Source: an uncultured Streptomyces sp.
GTDB lineage: Bacteria > Actinomycetota > Actinomycetes > Streptomycetales > Streptomycetaceae
Direction of reading: 5' to 3'
Assembly (NCBI RefSeq): GCF_947488945.1
Contig: NZ_CANLBS010000007.1
Location: 62,001-126,000, forward strand
Length of the DNA: 64,000 nucleotides
In this document: one piece after another, positions 9,267 to 18,415 of the stretch
How the letters are laid out: each line of letters begins with the position of its first letter
Numbering within the stretch: the first letter of the stretch is position 1
The notes under the pieces: model-generated
Seen by the model: only the letters and a program-made list of their open reading frames with translations
What the model was told of the DNA's origin: nothing
Databases searched by the model: none
Program-made: the position numbers and the translations under genes

Positions 9267-10094
9267 ATGAGAGAAACGCCCCGCCCGCAGGAGACTGCGG
9301 GCGACATCGGGCCGGAGCTTCCCCGGCGCCTGCCCGGTGGTGCCTTGGCGCACGTTGCCGGAGCCTCTGGTTCCGGGTCTCCTCACCGATCGGACGGCCG
9401 CCCGCCCCACACCCCCCGGGGCGCGCGGCGCACCGATCCCGCCGGCCGTCCCGGAACAACCCCCCCTGTTCCCGGACGGCCGGCCCCCCTCCTCCTTCTC
9501 GGCGTGCCGGTGCTGGCCGTCCTCTTCGCGCTGACCACCTGGCAGGTGGCGGTCTCCGGTCCGCTGCTGCGCCTCGACGAGCGCGTCGGCCACCGGATGT
9601 TCGGCCGCGGCCCCTCCTGGCTCAGCCAGTTCTGCTCCGACCTCGGCGGGATGCAGGTCGCCCTCCCGGTACTGGCCTGCGCGCTGATGTACGCGCTGTG
9701 GCGCGGCGCCCGCCGCACCGTGCTGTGCGCGGCGCTCACGATGATCGCGGTCCCGCTGCTGGTCATGCCCCTGAAGTTCGGCGTGGACCGCCAGGGGCCG
9801 CTGGTCCCGTACACCGGCTACTACCCGTCCGGGCACACCGCGACGGCGGCGGTGGCCTACGGGGCTGCGGCGCTGCTGCTGATGCCGTACGCGCGCAGGC
9901 GGTGGCCGCTGCCGGCCGCCGCCGCGGTGCTGACGGCGGCGACCGGCTCCGGTCTGGTGCTGCACGGCTACCACTGGCCGCTGGACGTGCTGGGCAGCCT
10001 GTGGCTGTGCGGGCTGCTGCTCTGCCCGCTGTACCTGCTGACCGTCAGCTCCCGAAGTACGCGTCGAAGTTCTGCGCGAACGCGTAGCCGTTGA
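9267..10094 (+). CDS. PAP2-family membrane phosphatase-like protein
   Basis: This protein of about 275 residues has a Pro/Arg-rich start and several membrane segments. PAP2 hallmarks are KFGVDRQGP (motif 1), YPSGHTA (motif 2, complete) and a motif 3 ending HWPLDVLGS. Family members remove phosphate from lipid-linked or soluble phosphoesters at the membrane, such as undecaprenyl pyrophosphate or phosphatidate. Motif 1 lacks the usual Arg-Pro pair and motif 3 has Ser-Gly where Ser-Arg is expected, so activity is uncertain. ATG 9267 is a tentative start with a weak ribosome site; later starts are possible. Its 3' end overlaps the convergent chitinase gene by 50 bases. Confidence 0.75.
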   Translation: MRETPRPQETAGDIGPELPRRLPGGALAHVAGASGSGSPHRSDGRPPHTPRGARRTDPAGRPGTTPPVPGRPAPLLLLGVPVLAVLFALTTWQVAVSGPLLRLDERVGHRMFGRGPSWLSQFCSDLGGMQVALPVLACALMYALWRGARRTVLCAALTMIAVPLLVMPLKFGVDRQGPLVPYTGYYPSGHTATAAVAYGAAALLLMPYARRRWPLPAAAAVLTAATGSGLVLHGYHWPLDVLGSLWLCGLLLCPLYLLTVSSRSTRRSSARTRSR

Positions 10095-11874
10095 AGCGGT
10101 CCCAGTTGATCGACCAGGTCATCAGCCCGCGCAGCGCGGGCCAGGTGCCGTGGGTCTGGTAGGTCCCGCAGTCGGTCTTCTTCGTCAGGCAGTTCAGCGC
10201 CTTGGTGACCTCGGCGGGGCTGGTGTGGCCGTTGCCGGCCTGGGTGGAGGCGGGCAGTCCGATCGCCACCTGCTCGGGACGGAGCGCGGGGAAGACCTTC
10301 GTGGCGTCGCCCGCGACCGGGAAGCCGGTGAGCAGCATGTCCGTCATGGCGATGTGGAAGTCGGCGCCGCCCATCGAGTGGTACTGGTTGTCCAGACCCA
10401 TGATCGAGCCCGAGTTGTAGTCCTGGACGTGCAGCAGGGTCAGGTCGTCGCGCAGGGCGTGGATGACCGGGAGGTACGCCCCGGCGCGCGGGTCCTGGCC
10501 GCCCCAGGGGCCGGAGCCGTAGTACTGGTACCCGAGCTGGACGAAGAAGGTCTCGGGGGCCATGGTCAGGACGAAGTCCGGCCCGTACTTCGCCTTCAGC
10601 GACTTCACGGCGGAGATCAGGTTGACGATGACGGGGGTCGTCGGCGAGCGGAAGTCGGTGTCGCCGGTGTTCAGCGAGAGCGAGTGGCCCTCGAAGTCGA
10701 TGTCGAGGCCGTCGAGGCCGTAGGTGTCGATGATCTTCGACACCGAGGTGACGAAGGCGTCGCGGGCGGCGGTGGTGGCGAGCTGCACCTGGCCGTTCTG
10801 GCCGCCGATGGAGATCAGCACCTTCTTGCCCGCGGCCTGCTTGGCGGCGATGGCCGCCTTGAACTGCGCCTCGCTCTCGACGTTCGGGCACTCGGCGACC
10901 GGGCAGAGCGAGAAGCGGATGTCGCCGGAGGTGACGGAGGTCGGCTCGCCGAAGGCGAGGTTGATGACGTCCCAGGAGTCGGGCACGTCCGCCATGCGGG
11001 TGTAGCCGGAGCCGTTGGCGAAGCTGGAGTGGAGATAGCCGACCAGCGCGTGGGCGGGCAGCCCGGCGCCGCCACCGCCGCCTCCCCCGCCGCCGGCCGG
11101 GGTGGTGACCGTGGTGGCGGCGGAACGCGGCGACTCCCCGGCGGAGTTGGTCGCCGATACCTGGAAGCTGTACGCGGTCGAGGCGGCGAGGCCGGTGACG
11201 GTCGCGGAGGTCCCGGTGACCGACAGGGCCTTGGCTCCGCCCCGGTAGACGGTGTAGCCGGTGGCGCCGGGGACGGCGGGCCAGGACAGCGGGACCGAGG
11301 TGGCGGTGGCCGTGCCCGCGGTGGGCGCGGCGGGGGCGGCGGGCACGGTGACGGGGGCGCCGCCGGGGCCGACGAGCGACAGGTCGTCGGCGTAGTAGGC
11401 GGGCATGCCGTACCAGCCGTGGGTGTAGACGGTCACCGAGGTGGTGGAGGCGCCGGTGGTGAAGGCGGTGGTCAGCTTCTGCCAGTCCCCGGCGGAGGCG
11501 GTCCAGGTGGAGACGTCGGTGGTGCCGGTGCCGCTCGCCCCGAGGTAGACGTAGGAGCCGCGCACCCAGGCGCTGAGGGTGTAGGCGGAGTTCGGTCTGA
11601 CGGTCACCGTCTGGGCGCAGCGGGCGTGGTCGCCGGCGGTGGGTGTCGCCTTCAGGGCGGAGGTCCCGGTGTGCACGGGGGTGGTGACGGCGGTGGCTCC
11701 GGCGGGACAGTTCCAGCCGGTCAGACCGGCCTCGAACCCTCCGTTGGCGGCCAGTTCGGCGTCGGCCGCCCCGGCCGCGGGCGCCACCGCGACGAGGGCG
11801 CCGGCCCCGAGGAGGGCCGCGGACAGGAGGGACAGCAGACGGGTGAAGCGGGCGGGGGGTCCGGTGCGTTCCAC
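10045..11874 (-). CDS. Secreted GH18 chitinase with CBM and fibronectin III domains
   Basis: The gene encodes about 609 residues. GTG 11874 is chosen because GGAGG lies 5 bases upstream and a signal peptide follows at once (ARFTRLLSLLSAALLGAG to APAAGAADA, about 8-38). Next come a carbohydrate-binding module (about 39-170: NGGFEAGLTGW to YADDLSLVGP), a fibronectin III domain (about 178-258), a linker of nine glycines (261-269), and a GH18 catalytic barrel (about 272-609). The barrel carries SIGG (355-358) and the DGLDIDFE active-site motif (388-395), whose last Glu is the acid/base. It hydrolyses chitin outside the cell. Two DasR/chitinase-type 12-bp repeats overlap the promoter at 11917-11950. 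The gene is separate from the polyamine genes and overlaps the PAP2 gene at its 3' end. Confidence 0.93.
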   Translation of the reverse strand: MERTGPPARFTRLLSLLSAALLGAGALVAVAPAAGAADAELAANGGFEAGLTGWNCPAGATAVTTPVHTGTSALKATPTAGDHARCAQTVTVRPNSAYTLSAWVRGSYVYLGASGTGTTDVSTWTASAGDWQKLTTAFTTGASTTSVTVYTHGWYGMPAYYADDLSLVGPGGAPVTVPAAPAAPTAGTATATSVPLSWPAVPGATGYTVYRGGAKALSVTGTSATVTGLAASTAYSFQVSATNSAGESPRSAATTVTTPAGGGGGGGGGAGLPAHALVGYLHSSFANGSGYTRMADVPDSWDVINLAFGEPTSVTSGDIRFSLCPVAECPNVESEAQFKAAIAAKQAAGKKVLISIGGQNGQVQLATTAARDAFVTSVSKIIDTYGLDGLDIDFEGHSLSLNTGDTDFRSPTTPVIVNLISAVKSLKAKYGPDFVLTMAPETFFVQLGYQYYGSGPWGGQDPRAGAYLPVIHALRDDLTLLHVQDYNSGSIMGLDNQYHSMGGADFHIAMTDMLLTGFPVAGDATKVFPALRPEQVAIGLPASTQAGNGHTSPAEVTKALNCLTKKTDCGTYQTHGTWPALRGLMTWSINWDRFNGYAFAQNFDAYFGS

Positions 11875-11916
11875 AACAGCCTCCGTACGGGGGGTGGTTG
11901 GACGTGGCGCGCACAA

Positions 11917-11950
11917 TTTGGTCCAGACCAATCAAGTTGTCAAGACCACT
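11917..11950 (-). promoter_or_regulatory. Chitinase promoter with two DasR-type (dre) repeats
   Basis: Read on the minus strand, AGTGGTCTTGACAACT (11950-11935) and ATTGGTCTGGACCAAA (11932-11917) resemble the known GlcNAc-responsive dre consensus AGTGGTCTAGACCACT with 2 and 4 mismatches, spaced 18 bases centre to centre. The first contains a TTGACA -35 box (11943-11938). Paired 12-bp TGGTC..GACC. direct repeats are typical of Streptomyces chitinase promoters, where DasR represses until glucosamine phosphates appear. Confidence 0.8.
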
Positions 11951-12023
11951 GGCGTTCGCGGGCGCCGGCGCACTGCGGAAATCCCGGGGGCGGACCCTCG
12001 CCGCGCGGTCCGCGGCGGCCGGG

Positions 12024-12524
12024 TCACCCGTCGCCGCGCCCGCCGGGTTCCTCCCGTCCGCTCTCCCGGCGGGCCGCCGCGCCCGCCGCCTCGTGCATGG
12101 CGAGCTCCAGGACGGTGGCGTCGGTGAGCGTTCCGGACCCGTCGGGCGGAACGAGCCAGCGCACGCCGCCCGCCGGGCGGGCCGGGTGGGGGACGACGAT
12201 CCAGGTGCCGCGGCCCGCCCCGCGCACCCCCGTGCCGATCCAGCGGCCGACCGTGCCCGGCGGCACGAAGAAGCCCATCCGGGCGTCGCCGAAGTCGGCG
12301 AGGACCGGGCCGGGCCGGTCGATGAGCCGGGTGAGCACGTCCAGCGTGGGGTAGCCGAGCTCCCCCGGCAGGATGAGCACGTCCCAGCGCCTGCCGGCGG
12401 GCAGCAGCGCCACCCCGTGGGGGCTGCGCTCCCATTCCCACCGGCAGACGTCCGGATCCGGCGCCGCCGAGGCGAGCCAGTCGACGGCCGCCCTGTTCTC
12501 CCCCGAGCCCGACATGCCCGTCAT
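12024..12524 (-). CDS. Conserved actinobacterial protein of unknown function
   Basis: A 166-residue protein I recognise only as a Streptomyces-conserved hypothetical. It reads VCRWEWERSPHGVALLPAGR near residue 27 and then WDVLILPGELGYP, GFFVPPGTVGRW and WLVPPDGSGTLTDA; the phrasing recalls the regulatory or substrate-pocket part of DNA primase/polymerase-like proteins of this genus, but no catalytic motif is visible. There is no signal peptide or membrane segment. ATG 12524 is supported by GGAGG 5 bases upstream. It follows the amine oxidase gene on the same strand after 140 bases, so it could be the distal member of the polyamine operon or stand alone. Confidence 0.7.
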   Translation of the reverse strand: MTGMSGSGENRAAVDWLASAAPDPDVCRWEWERSPHGVALLPAGRRWDVLILPGELGYPTLDVLTRLIDRPGPVLADFGDARMGFFVPPGTVGRWIGTGVRGAGRGTWIVVPHPARPAGGVRWLVPPDGSGTLTDATVLELAMHEAAGAAARRESGREEPGGRGDG

Positions 12525-12664
12525 GGGTTCCTCCCTCGTCCGATGGCACCGGCGGCCTTTCCGCGCCGGTGCGTGCACGGATGAGAGAGCGGTGGGGCCG
12601 GATCATGACGCGGGTTCCGCGCATCAGCCGGGTGAAGTGGATCACAGCGGCGCCGCGGCCCCGG

Positions 12665-14080
12665 TCAGCTGTCGAAGCCCAGCCCCAGCCGGTCCATGGT
12701 CCGCAGCCACGCGTCGCGCCGTCCGCCGTGGCGGTCGGCGCGGGCCAGCGACCGCTTGGTGAGGGTGATGCCCGCCCAGGCGAACGGCTCCGGCGGGAAG
12801 GGCACCGGCTTGGAACGGACCATCTCCAGGCCGGTCCGCTCGGTCCGCTCCCCCGCCAGCAGGTCGAGCATCACCTCGCCGCCGAACCGGGTGGCCCCGA
12901 CGCCCAGTCCGGTGTAGCCGGCGGCGTAGGCGACGCGGCCCCGGTGGGCCGTGCCGAAGAAGGCGGAGAAGCGCGAGCAGGTGTCGATCGCGCCGCCCCA
13001 CGCGTGGCTGAACCGCACCCCGTCGAGCTGCGGGAAGCAGGTGAAGAACTGCTCCGCGAGGGTCAGAAACGTCTCCGGCCGCTGGTCGAGTCCTGCATCG
13101 AGCCGGCCGCCGTACGGGTAGATCGCGTCGTAGCCGCCCCACAGGACGCGGTGGTCCGGCGTGATCCGGAAGTAGTGGAACTGGTTGGCGCTGCTGCCGA
13201 GCCCCTGCCGGTTCTTCCAGCCGACGGCGGCCAGGCGCTCGGCGTCGAGCGGTTCGGTCATCAGCGCGTAGTCGTAGACCGGCACGGTGTACGGGCGGAC
13301 CCGCCGCACCAGGGAGGGGAAGACGTTGGTGCCGAGGGCGACGCGGCGGGCGAAGACCCTGCCGTAGGGGGTGCGGACCGCCATGCCGGCCCCCGAGGGC
13401 GCCAACGCGGTCGCGCGGGTGTTCTCGTAGATCCGCACGCCCAGCTCGCGGCAGGCGCGCTTCAGGCCCCAGGCCAGCCTGGCCGGGTGGAGCATGGCGA
13501 CGCCACGCCGGTCGAGCAGGCCGCCGAGGAAGGTGGGGGAGTCGACCTCGGCGCGCACCTGGTCGCGGTCGAGCAGTTCCAGGCCGGTGAATCCCCGGTC
13601 GTGGGCCTCCCGGTGCCAGGCGCGCAGTTCGTCGAGCTGGTGGGGCTCGGTGGCGACGTCGATCTCGCCGGAGCGTTCGAAGTCGCAGTCGATGCGGTAC
13701 CGGGCGACGGCGTCCTCGATGGCGTCGAGGTTCCGCGCGCCCAGTTCCTCCAGCTTCGCGATCTCGTCCGGCCAGCGGTCCAGGCCGTTGGGCAGGCCGT
13801 GGGTGAGGGAGGCGGCGCAGAACCCGCCGTTGCGGCCCGAGGCGGCCCAGCCCACCTCGTGCCCCTCGATCAGCACGACCTCCCGGCCGGGGTCGCGTTC
13901 CTTGGCGAGCAGAGCGGTCCACAGCCCGCTGTATCCCCCGCCGACCACCAGCAGGTCGGCGTGCTCGTCACCGGCCAGGGCGGGCAGTGCCGCGGGCCGG
14001 CCGGGGTCGTCGAGCCAGTAGGAGACCGGCTTGGCGCCGGCGAGGGAACGTGCGGCGGTACGCATGGCTGCTGGGGCCAT
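12665..14080 (-). CDS. FAD-dependent amine oxidoreductase (PuuB/DadA-like)
   Basis: This 471-residue DAO-family flavoprotein has the dinucleotide-binding motif VVGGGYSGLWTA near residues 45-56, the second FAD motif GWAASGRNGGF (about 76-86), and a C-terminal GYTGLGVGATRFGG segment that closes the FAD site. The sequence style matches gamma-glutamylputrescine oxidase (PuuB) and related amine oxidases, which convert an amine to an aldehyde with release of ammonia and hydrogen peroxide. It lies 24 bases behind potC, so it appears to be the last gene of the polyamine uptake operon. That operon starts with an aminobutyraldehyde-type dehydrogenase able to take the aldehyde product. ATG 14080 has AAGGAG 9 bases upstream. 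The exact amine substrate is inferred. Confidence 0.85.
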   Translation of the reverse strand: MAPAAMRTAARSLAGAKPVSYWLDDPGRPAALPALAGDEHADLLVVGGGYSGLWTALLAKERDPGREVVLIEGHEVGWAASGRNGGFCAASLTHGLPNGLDRWPDEIAKLEELGARNLDAIEDAVARYRIDCDFERSGEIDVATEPHQLDELRAWHREAHDRGFTGLELLDRDQVRAEVDSPTFLGGLLDRRGVAMLHPARLAWGLKRACRELGVRIYENTRATALAPSGAGMAVRTPYGRVFARRVALGTNVFPSLVRRVRPYTVPVYDYALMTEPLDAERLAAVGWKNRQGLGSSANQFHYFRITPDHRVLWGGYDAIYPYGGRLDAGLDQRPETFLTLAEQFFTCFPQLDGVRFSHAWGGAIDTCSRFSAFFGTAHRGRVAYAAGYTGLGVGATRFGGEVMLDLLAGERTERTGLEMVRSKPVPFPPEPFAWAGITLTKRSLARADRHGGRRDAWLRTMDRLGLGFDS

Positions 14081-14103
14081 GTTTTTCCACTCCTTCGAGC
14101 GAG

Positions 14104-14907
14104 TCAGGGCCGGGCCGCGTTCTTCCGTCGGTGGGAGACGACCTGGCCGAGCAGGACCACCAGGACCGCGATGACGAACATGGCGGTGCCGATGACGTTG
14201 ATCTGCACGGGCGTGCCGCGCTGCGCCGATCCCCAGACGAACATCGGGAACGTCACGGTGGAGCCGGCGTTGAAGTTGGTGATGATGAAGTCGTCGAACG
14301 AGAGGGCGAAGGCGAGCAGCGCGCCCGCCGCGATGCCGGGGGCGGCGATCGGCAGGGTCACCCGCAGGAAGGTCTGGACCGGTCCGGCGTAGAGGTCGCG
14401 GGCGGCCTCTTCGAGCCGGGGGTCCATCGACATCACGCGCGCCTTGACCGCCGTCACGACGAAGCTGAGGCAGAACATGATGTGCGCGATGAGGATGGTC
14501 CAGAAGCCGAGCCGCACGCCCATGTTGAGGAAGAGGGTGAGCAGCGAGGCGGCCATGACGACCTCGGGCATGGCCATCGGCAGGAAGATCAGCGAGTTGA
14601 CGGTCGAGCGGGCCCGGAAGCGGTAGCGGACCAGGGCGAAGGCGATCATCGTGCCGAGCACGGTGGCGCCGACGGTGGCCCAGGCGGCGAGCTGGAGGGA
14701 GAGCGAGAGCGAGCCGCACAGGTCGGCGACTCCGCAGGGGTCCTTCCAGGCGTCGAGGGAGAACCGCTGCCAGGCGTAGTTGAAGCGGCCGTTGGGGTCG
14801 TTGAAGGAGAAGACCATCACGACGACGTTCGGCACGATCATGTACGCGAGCGTCAGCAGCCCGGCGATGACGACGAAGTGGCGGCGGATCCAGCGCAGAA
14901 CTGGCAT
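14104..14907 (-). CDS. potC: Polyamine ABC transporter permease (PotC-like)
   Basis: This 267-residue inner-membrane permease has about six membrane segments. The binding-protein-dependent transport signature is visible as EEAARDLYAGPVQTFLRVTL near residue 170, with the downstream FALSFDDFIIT typical of PotC and YdcV. With PotB it forms the membrane channel that PotA powers. The ATG (14907) overlaps the stop of potB by one base (TGATG), implying translational coupling. Substrate assignment to putrescine/spermidine rests on PotC-like sequence and on neighbouring amine-degrading genes. Confidence 0.9.
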   Translation of the reverse strand: MPVLRWIRRHFVVIAGLLTLAYMIVPNVVVMVFSFNDPNGRFNYAWQRFSLDAWKDPCGVADLCGSLSLSLQLAAWATVGATVLGTMIAFALVRYRFRARSTVNSLIFLPMAMPEVVMAASLLTLFLNMGVRLGFWTILIAHIMFCLSFVVTAVKARVMSMDPRLEEAARDLYAGPVQTFLRVTLPIAAPGIAAGALLAFALSFDDFIITNFNAGSTVTFPMFVWGSAQRGTPVQINVIGTAMFVIAVLVVLLGQVVSHRRKNAARP

Positions 14908-15851
14908 CAGACCAGGTCCTCCGTCCCGGAGCGGCGGATGTAGACGGTGACCATCACGAGGACGACCGCCATCAGGATGAAGGAGAGCGCGGCGGCCGTC
15001 GGGTAGTCCAGTACCCGCAGGAACTGGCTCTGGATGACGCTGCCGACCATCTTGGTGTCGGTGGAGCCGAGGAGTTCGGCGTTGACGTAGTCGCCGCTGG
15101 CGGGGATGAACGTCAGCAGGGTGCCGGAGACGACGCCGGGCATCGACAGCGGGAACGTCACCTTCCGGAACGTCGTGGCGGGGGTGGCGTAGAGGTCGCC
15201 GGCCGCCTCGTGCAGCCGTCCGTCGATGCGCTCCAGCGAGGTGTAGAGCGGCAGGATCATGAACGGCAGGAAGTTGTACGTCAGGCCGCAGACGACGGCC
15301 ATCGGGGTGGCGAGCACCCGGTCCGACTCGGTCCAGCCGAGCCAGCTCGTGACGTCGAGGACGTGCAGGGTGTCCAGCACGTCCACGACCGCCCCGCCGT
15401 CCGCGAGGATCGTCTTCCAGGCGAGGGTGCGGATGAGGAAGCTGGTGAAGAACGGCGCGATGACCAGCACCAGGACGAGGTTGCGCCAGCGGCCCGCCTT
15501 GAAGGCGATGAGGTAGGCCAGCGGGTAGCCGAGCACCAGGCACAGGACCGTGGCGGAGCCCGCGTAGAGGAGGGAGCGGACGAACTGGGGGTAGTAGTCG
15601 CCCAGGGCGTCCCAGTAGGTCGCGAAGTGCCAGGTGACCTCGAAACCCTTCTCCAGCGAACCGGTCTGGACGGAGGTGGACGCCTGGTAGACCAGGGGCA
15701 GGGCGAAGAAGACCAGCAGCCACAGGATGCCGGGGAGCAGCAGCCAGTAGGGCACCAGGCGCTTGCGGGCCGGCGCCCGGTACGGCTTCGGGTCGCCCGC
15801 CGGCGCGGCGGGCTGCGGGGCGGGCGCCGGCGGCGCGTCGGTGACGCTCAC
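14907..15851 (-). CDS. potB: Polyamine ABC transporter permease (PotB-like)
   Basis: The 314-residue permease has a Pro/Ala-rich cytoplasmic start (about 1-30) and six membrane segments. The EAA-type coupling loop HEAAGDLYATPATTFRKVTF falls near residue 215 and is followed by IPASGDYVNAELLG, a phrase typical of PotB/YdcU. The GTG start at 15851 overlaps the potA stop in a GTGA, so the genes are translationally coupled. It is the partner of potC, which it overlaps by one base downstream. Confidence 0.9.
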   Translation of the reverse strand: MSVTDAPPAPAPQPAAPAGDPKPYRAPARKRLVPYWLLLPGILWLLVFFALPLVYQASTSVQTGSLEKGFEVTWHFATYWDALGDYYPQFVRSLLYAGSATVLCLVLGYPLAYLIAFKAGRWRNLVLVLVIAPFFTSFLIRTLAWKTILADGGAVVDVLDTLHVLDVTSWLGWTESDRVLATPMAVVCGLTYNFLPFMILPLYTSLERIDGRLHEAAGDLYATPATTFRKVTFPLSMPGVVSGTLLTFIPASGDYVNAELLGSTDTKMVGSVIQSQFLRVLDYPTAAALSFILMAVVLVMVTVYIRRSGTEDLV

Positions 15852-17044
15852 GCCCCGGCCTCGGCCTTCGCGGTGGAGGGCCCGGCGTGCGCGGCGGCCG
15901 GCTCGCCCTCGTCCGCGGTGCCGGCCAGCACCGACTGGGCGGCGTCGAGGCCGAAGGTGTGGGCGGGGTTCCAGTGCAGGACGACCTCGGCGCCGGGGAC
16001 CAGCCGGGTGTCGCGCTCGATGTTCTGCTCGTAGACCTGGAGGCTCGCCCCGGTCGGGGTGGTCACGACGTACTGGGTGGAGACGCCGATGAAGCTGGAG
16101 TCGGCTATCCGTCCGGCGATCCGGTTGCGGCCGTCCGCGATCCTTCCGGCGTCGTCGGCGTGCGCGAGGGACATCTTCTCCGGGCGGACGCCGACGAGCA
16201 GCTTCCCGCCGGTGGTGGCGGGCGCGGCGCAGCGGGCGCCGGGAAGCCCGAGTCTCCCGCCGACCGCGGCGACCACGAGGTCGGCGCCGGCGGAGACGAT
16301 CTCGCCCTCGATGAGGTTGGAGGTGCCGAGGAAGTTGGCGACGAAGGTGGACGCCGGGTTCTCGTAGAGGTCCGCGGGGGCGCCGAGCTGCTCGACCCGG
16401 CCGCCGTTCATCACCGCGACGGTGTCGGCCATCGTCATGGCCTCCTCCTGGTCGTGGGTGACGTGCACGAAGGTGATGCCGACCTCGGTCTGGATCCGCT
16501 TGAGTTCGAGCTGCATCTGACGGCGGAGCTTGAGGTCCAGGGCCCCGAGCGGCTCGTCCAGCAGCAGTACCTGCGGGTGGTTGATGAGCGCGCGGGCGAC
16601 GGCGACGCGCTGCTGCTGGCCGCCGGAGAGCTGGTGCGGCTTGCGGCGCGCGAAGTCGCCGAGCTGCACCAGTTCCAGCATGTCGTCGACCTGCTTCTTC
16701 ACCGACTTGATGCCGCGTCGGCGCAGGCCGAAGGCCACGTTCTCGGTGATGTCCAGGTGCGGGAAGAGGGCGTAGCTCTGGAAGACGGTGTTCACCGGCC
16801 GCTTGTGCGGGGGCAGCCGGGTGATGTCGCGGTCGCCGAGCGAGACGGTGCCGGAGGTCGCGTCCTCCAGACCGGCGATCATCCGCAGGGTGGTGGTCTT
16901 GCCGCAGCCCGACGCGCCGAGCAGGGCGAAGAAGGAGCCTTGCGGCACGGTGAGGTCGAGGGGGTGCACGGCGGTGAAGGAACCGTACGTCTTGCTGATC
17001 CCGGAGAGGCGGACGTCGCCGCCCGCGGTCTGCTGCTGAGTCAT
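15848..17044 (-). CDS. potA: Polyamine ABC transporter ATP-binding protein (PotA-like)
   Basis: This 398-residue ABC ATPase carries Walker A GASGCGKT (about 43-50), Q-loop VFQSYALFP (about 87-95), signature LSGGQQQR (139-146), Walker B VLLLDEP (159-165) and switch His in HVTHDQEEA. The C-terminal third is a TOBE-type regulatory domain, as in PotA and other CUT1-like importers. It hydrolyses ATP to drive uptake through PotBC from the lipoprotein binding protein. It starts at ATG 17044, 73 bases after the potD stop, and its stop overlaps potB. Confidence 0.92.
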   Translation of the reverse strand: MTQQQTAGGDVRLSGISKTYGSFTAVHPLDLTVPQGSFFALLGASGCGKTTTLRMIAGLEDATSGTVSLGDRDITRLPPHKRPVNTVFQSYALFPHLDITENVAFGLRRRGIKSVKKQVDDMLELVQLGDFARRKPHQLSGGQQQRVAVARALINHPQVLLLDEPLGALDLKLRRQMQLELKRIQTEVGITFVHVTHDQEEAMTMADTVAVMNGGRVEQLGAPADLYENPASTFVANFLGTSNLIEGEIVSAGADLVVAAVGGRLGLPGARCAAPATTGGKLLVGVRPEKMSLAHADDAGRIADGRNRIAGRIADSSFIGVSTQYVVTTPTGASLQVYEQNIERDTRLVPGAEVVLHWNPAHTFGLDAAQSVLAGTADEGEPAAAHAGPSTAKAEAGA

Positions 17045-17117
17045 GGGTCGCAGTCCCAGTGTGTTCTGGAGGAGGATCGGGAAGGGTGCCGGGAGCCGCG
17101 CCGGGCGGCCGGCGGGC

Positions 17118-18368
17118 TCAGGCGCCGATGAGCTTGGCGAACTTCTCCTCGTAAGCCGTCTCTTCTTCGGACGACAGCGAGCGGAAGGCGTGGGACCTCG
17201 ACGCCATCTCCTTGTCCGGCAGGATCAGGGTGTTGGCCGCCATCGCCGGGTCGATCTTGGCGAGTTCCTCGCGCACGCCGTCCACCGGGCACACGTAGTT
17301 GATGTACGCGGCGAGCTGGGCCGCCACCGGGGGCTCGTAGTAGTAGTCGATGAGCTTCTCGGCGTTGGCCTTGTGCGTGGCCTTCGCGGGGACCAGCAGG
17401 TTGTCGCTGGAGGTGATGTAGCCGGCGGACGGGATCGAGAACCGGATGTCCGGGTTGTCGGCCTGGAGCTGGATGATGTCGCCGGCCCAGGCGATGCAGG
17501 CCGCGATGTCGCCCTTACTGAGGTCGGCGGTGTAGTCGTTGCCGGTGAAGCGGCGGATCTGCTTCTTGTCGACGGCCTTCTGGATGCGGCCGACCGTCGC
17601 GTCGAAGTCCGCGTCGGTGAAGTCCCCGGGGTCCTTGCCCATGTCGAGCATGGTCATCCCGATGGAGTCCCGCATCTCCGAGAGGAAGGAGACCTTCCCC
17701 TTGAGCTTCGGGTCGTCGAGCAGCTGCGTGACCGAGTCGATCTTCCGCCCGCCGGTCGCCTTGACGTTGTAGGCGATGACGGTGGGGATGCCGGTCCAGG
17801 CGTACGAGTACGAGCGGCCCGGGTCCCAGTCGGGGGTGCGGAACTGCGCCGAGAGGTTGGCGAAGGCGTGCGGGAGGTTGGCCGGGTCGAGCTTCTGCGC
17901 CCAGCCGAGCCGGATGATGCGGGCGGCCAGCCAGTCGGTGACGCATATGAGGTCGCGGCCGGTGTTCTGGCCGGCGGCGAGCTGCGGCTTGATCTTGCCG
18001 AAGAACTCGACGTTGTCGTTGATGTCCTCGGTGTACTTCACCCGGATGCCGGTGCGTTCGGTGAACGCCTCCAGTGTGGGACGGTGCTTCTCGTCCTCGC
18101 TGACGTCCATGTACTCGGTCCAGTTGGAGAAGTTGACCACCTTCTCCTTCGCCGACCGGTCGTCGAAGACCGCGGCGCCGTCGGCCGAGCTCTTGGCGGG
18201 CGGGATGCCGCAGGCGCTGAGCGCGCCGAGCCCGCCGAGGGCGACCGCCCCCATGCCCGAGGCGCGCAGCAGCGAGCGGCGGGTGAGCGAGCCCCTGCCG
18301 TTCGTCAGGCTGCGCCGCATCGCGGCGATCTGGACCGGGCTGAGGCGCTCCGGCTCGTGACTGTCCAT
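17118..18368 (-). CDS. potD: Polyamine-binding lipoprotein (PotD-like)
   Basis: This 416-residue extracytoplasmic solute-binding protein contains a twin-arginine-like export signal, LTRRSLLRASGMGAVAL (about 28-44), followed by a lipobox LSAC (lipid-modified Cys about 52), so it should be exported folded through Tat and anchored as a lipoprotein. The mature part has the PotD/PotF look: VVNFSNWTEYMD, an ITYND-type NVEFFGKIKPQLAAG stretch, and DLICVTDWLAARII. It would capture putrescine or spermidine and deliver it to PotBC. ATG 18368 has AAAGGG 9 bases upstream. It is 47 bases behind the dehydrogenase gene and heads the transporter block. Confidence 0.9.
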   Translation of the reverse strand: MDSHEPERLSPVQIAAMRRSLTNGRGSLTRRSLLRASGMGAVALGGLGALSACGIPPAKSSADGAAVFDDRSAKEKVVNFSNWTEYMDVSEDEKHRPTLEAFTERTGIRVKYTEDINDNVEFFGKIKPQLAAGQNTGRDLICVTDWLAARIIRLGWAQKLDPANLPHAFANLSAQFRTPDWDPGRSYSYAWTGIPTVIAYNVKATGGRKIDSVTQLLDDPKLKGKVSFLSEMRDSIGMTMLDMGKDPGDFTDADFDATVGRIQKAVDKKQIRRFTGNDYTADLSKGDIAACIAWAGDIIQLQADNPDIRFSIPSAGYITSSDNLLVPAKATHKANAEKLIDYYYEPPVAAQLAAYINYVCPVDGVREELAKIDPAMAANTLILPDKEMASRSHAFRSLSSEEETAYEEKFAKLIGA

Positions 18369-18415
18369 GCGTGTGAGCCCTTTCGGGTGGTGAGGTCCGC
18401 CGGAGCGGTCCGCTG

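Noticed and set aside
11875..11931. Upstream TTG start for the chitinase
   Set aside because: It lies inside the dre/promoter repeats and puts 19 non-signal residues before the signal peptide; GTG 11874 has a perfect ribosome site.
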